From assembly GCF_000335475.2 (NCBI RefSeq), contig NZ_ANAH02000028.1:1-64000 (forward strand): a DNA stretch of 64,000 nucleotides, read 5' to 3'. The notes beneath the pieces are model-generated. The model was not told the origin of the DNA, searched no databases, and saw only the letters and a program-made list of their open reading frames with translations. This document shows, piece after piece, positions 61,861 to 64,000 of this stretch. The position numbers and the translations under genes were made by a program. Source of the stretch: Cystobacter fuscus DSM 2262 (GTDB taxonomy: Bacteria; Myxococcota; Myxococcia; Myxococcales; Myxococcaceae). Numbering within the stretch: position 1 is the stretch's first letter; every line of letters starts with the position of its first letter.

Positions 61861-64000
61861 TCAGTTGAAGCTCAGCGCGCTGTCCTCGGCGTTGCTGACC
61901 TTCTGGCCCTCGAAGTCGATCGTGAAGTGCCCACTCGGCCTGGCCGAACCGAGTCCCTTGAAGATCGCGAACACCTGCTTGAACTGGCGCTGGAACAGCA
62001 CCTGGACGGCATTCTGGTCCGAGGGCTTCCCGCCAATCTCGAGGATCTCCTCCGGGCTGGCCGGGAACGCGCCCATCAACACCTTGTACTGGCTCACGCG
62101 CTCGGCGCCCATGTCGCGAAGCGCCAATTCGCCCGCGTACACGGTGCGGTGGAAGTCACCATGAAACTCATAGGCGGAGATCCTGGAGAAGTCGTCCAGT
62201 TTCAAGCCCGCGGCGCTGGCGAGCTTGTTGGCCTTGGCGGTGGCCTCGGCCCAGTCGGCACTCAACTGGCTGGCCGGAACCACTGCCGCGGTGGCCGTGC
62301 CCTTGGCCGCGCAGGCCGCGCTGATTGGCACGATGCCCGGTGCCTCCTCGAGCTGCGCCAGGGTGACCTGGGTCCGAAGCTGCGAGAGGATCAGCATCTG
62401 CTTCGCGTCCAATGACGTCGCCGCTTCCTTCATCTCGCACGGCCAGTACTCGTCCAAGAAGCGCAGGCGCGACAGTTCGCCGAAGTAGTAGCGCGTGAAT
62501 TCGCCGTAGGACCGGGTGTCCAGGATGGCGCGGTTCCATCGCCTGGCCACATCACCGCTGGCGGTGCTGCCCTGCAGGTAGTCGTGCTCGGCCTGGTAGA
62601 GCGGGAACAGCTCGTCATGGCGCGCTACCGAATCCAGGCCGATGGTCCGCACATCGACCGTCTCCTTGTCCGTGTAGGTGACGAGCTTGTAGGCCGCGCC
62701 GTACACGGCCAGGGACGGCGACTGGACATTGACGAGGAAATGACCGGCCGCGTCCTGGTAGTCATTGGTGCCGTTGAAATGCATGTGGCCGCCGATATGC
62801 AGTCGCAGGCCGGTGGAGGCCAACGCCGCCGTGGTGGCCGCTTCCGGGACTCGGGCGGTCTGGAAGGCGCCGGGCTTGAACACCGCCTTCATCGCATCGG
62901 TCTGGTTGGCATAGAAGTCCATGGTCGGATAGTGCGAGAACGCCATCAGGTGCTTGCCCTGGGCCCCGGCGCGCTCGGCCACCGACTTGATCCAATCCAT
63001 CAGGTGCTTCTTGTGCGTCAGCACCTTGTTCCAGCCCGCGTTGCCGGCGCCATCGAAGCCCTTGGCGGCCTTCGGGTTGGCCGGGTCGAACTTGCCGTTG
63101 GGGATGAAGACGTTGGCGTCGATCGACAGCAGCCACAACCCCGGGACCGGCTCCACCAGGTAGCTGGAGTCGATGATGTTGCTGCACCGGGTGTAGGCCC
63201 TGCCCAGCTCGGCTTCGCCAGCCGCCTTGTAGCTGCCGCCCTCGCCTTCCGCGCACATCTCGAACTGACGATTCTTCAGCTCGGCCTGGATGACAGCCTC
63301 TTCATGGCTGTACCCGCCGTCCTTGTACTGGCTGAAGGGCGTTTCCCAGTACAGGTCCGCCTTGTTCGGCATGAAGCCGAAATCACCCAGCGTGGCGAGC
63401 AACTTCTCGTAGCCCTGCTCCATCAATTCCTGGGTGCAGACCACGCTCGGGTCATTGGCGATGCAGGCGGCATTGCCAGGAGCGTAGACCTTCTGCTCCT
63501 TGCCCTCCCGGGTCAGGAAGTCGTTCTTGCCGGCCTCCTCATCGTCATGGGGCTCGTTGGGATCGTGGTTGCCGGGCGCGAGGAAGAAGCGCATGCCCTT
63601 GGCCTGGTACTCATGCAGGATGTCGGCGAGCCCGTTGACGTTGATGGGTTGGGCATCGTCGGAATAATCGCCAGGAAGCGCCACCAGCCGTACGCCTTTC
63701 GCGTACGCATCGTCCAGCGCGGCGCGGAAGGCGAAGGAGTTCTCGTTGAACAGGCGGGTCGAGGTCAGCTGCGCATACATGGTGCGGATGGTCGCGTTCT
63801 TTCCCTTCTGGGTCGGGATGCCCGCGAACCGCGCGCTCTTGAAATCGCCATAGACGTTGGCGAAGTGCACATCCGACATGAAGGCGACGCTGGGGCTGCC
63901 AGCGGGCGCTTGCTGTTCTGGCGGAGGGGCGTCGTGGTGGCACGCGGACAACGACAGTGCCGCCAGCATCGCCGCGCCGACGTGTGCCGGGCGCGACCTC
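61861..64000 (-). CDS. Calcineurin-like metallophosphoesterase lipoprotein (5' truncated by window)
   Basis: At least 702 residues from the ATG at 63969, but the frame is open to the window end and reads RSRPAHVGAAMLAALSLSAC upstream, so the true start is outside. Lipobox LSLSAC. Metal-site motifs: FMSDVHFANVYGDF (Asp, His), LPGDYSDD (Asp), LAPGNHDPNEPHDD (Asn, His), SHYPTMD and IGGHMHFNG (His). So it hydrolyses phosphoester or pyrophosphate bonds on the outer side of the membrane. Its C-terminal ~250 residues are helical and of unknown role. Nothing in the neighbourhood hints at the substrate. Confidence 0.85.
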   Translation of the reverse strand, partial: RSRPAHVGAAMLAALSLSACHHDAPPPEQQAPAGSPSVAFMSDVHFANVYGDFKSARFAGIPTQKGKNATIRTMYAQLTSTRLFNENSFAFRAALDDAYAKGVRLVALPGDYSDDAQPINVNGLADILHEYQAKGMRFFLAPGNHDPNEPHDDEEAGKNDFLTREGKEQKVYAPGNAACIANDPSVVCTQELMEQGYEKLLATLGDFGFMPNKADLYWETPFSQYKDGGYSHEEAVIQAELKNRQFEMCAEGEGGSYKAAGEAELGRAYTRCSNIIDSSYLVEPVPGLWLLSIDANVFIPNGKFDPANPKAAKGFDGAGNAGWNKVLTHKKHLMDWIKSVAERAGAQGKHLMAFSHYPTMDFYANQTDAMKAVFKPGAFQTARVPEAATTAALASTGLRLHIGGHMHFNGTNDYQDAAGHFLVNVQSPSLAVYGAAYKLVTYTDKETVDVRTIGLDSVARHDELFPLYQAEHDYLQGSTASGDVARRWNRAILDTRSYGEFTRYYFGELSRLRFLDEYWPCEMKEAATSLDAKQMLILSQLRTQVTLAQLEEAPGIVPISAACAAKGTATAAVVPASQLSADWAEATAKANKLASAAGLKLDDFSRISAYEFHGDFHRTVYAGELALRDMGAERVSQYKVLMGAFPASPEEILEIGGKPSDQNAVQVLFQRQFKQVFAIFKGLGSARPSGHFTIDFEGQKVSNAEDSALSFN

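Overview
The window is high-GC DNA with the content of a myxobacterium. Cystobacterineae (Cystobacter, Archangium, Melittangium, Stigmatella relatives) is the best guess. The reasons are two Ser/Thr kinases with myxobacterial architectures, a stressosome operon joined to hybrid histidine kinases, many predicted lipoproteins, duplicated lspA, TTG/GTG starts with 1-20 nt gene overlaps, and secreted metalloproteases. This is inference from gene content; no rRNA is present. No tRNA, rRNA, CRISPR array, prophage or insertion sequence was seen. The right edge cuts a metallophosphoesterase gene and the left edge cuts a WD40 gene.

Region by region. 0-2.5 kb: the end of a WD40 protein facing a C25/CHAT-like cysteine peptidase, then a DUF6580 membrane protein. 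2.5-7 kb: a kinase-TolB-TPR protein, a secreted protein and an EEP-family lipoprotein. 7-11.4 kb: a DJ-1/PfpI protein divergent from a LysR regulator with a clear LysR box, then a rubredoxin-P450 pair and a Mut7-C/DUF1279 pair. 11.5-17.4 kb: a lipoprotein-maturation block (two tandem lspA genes, then lgt), a Pro/Val-repeat protein, a KdsC-like phosphatase and three lipoproteins. 17.4-28.4 kb: a DUF6929 protein, hemL overlapping a membrane-anchored kinase, and a signalling operon rsbR-rsbS-rsbT-like, HATPase/PP2C phosphatase, and two hybrid histidine kinases. 28.4-36.1 kb: class I fumarase, C69 dipeptidase, PP2C phosphatase, a RelE/Phd-type toxin-antitoxin pair and a YdeP-like molybdopterin oxidoreductase. 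36.3-46.6 kb: endonuclease V, a candidate nuclease toxin with immunity protein, a TetR gene behind a perfect 20-bp operator, a cytochrome c/membrane pair, an orphan GspC-like protein, small secreted and RCC1-repeat proteins, and an HD phosphohydrolase. Two deletion-scarred gene relics lie here.

46.7-60.4 kb is a secretome island. It has three paralogues of a Cys-rich secreted module, two of which carry a Hint (intein-like) domain. It also has two paralogous M1-type metallopeptidase lipoproteins, an M4 metalloprotease, a seven-repeat Cys-rich lipoprotein, a beta-rich secreted protein and a HEAT-repeat protein. Intergenic gaps here are unusually AT-rich, and several hairpins end genes. 60.4-64 kb holds an Hsp20, a zinc-ribbon protein and a lipoprotein metallophosphoesterase.

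The most notable observations are the secreted Hint family with a paralogue that lacks the Hint part, three relics of duplicated genes (nfi, a GST, and a zinc-ribbon/hsp20 junction) that kept their ends and lost their middle, the TM/nuclease toxin-immunity pair, and the stressosome whose kinase partner carries a degenerate RsbT-like domain. All translations and alignments were made by eye.
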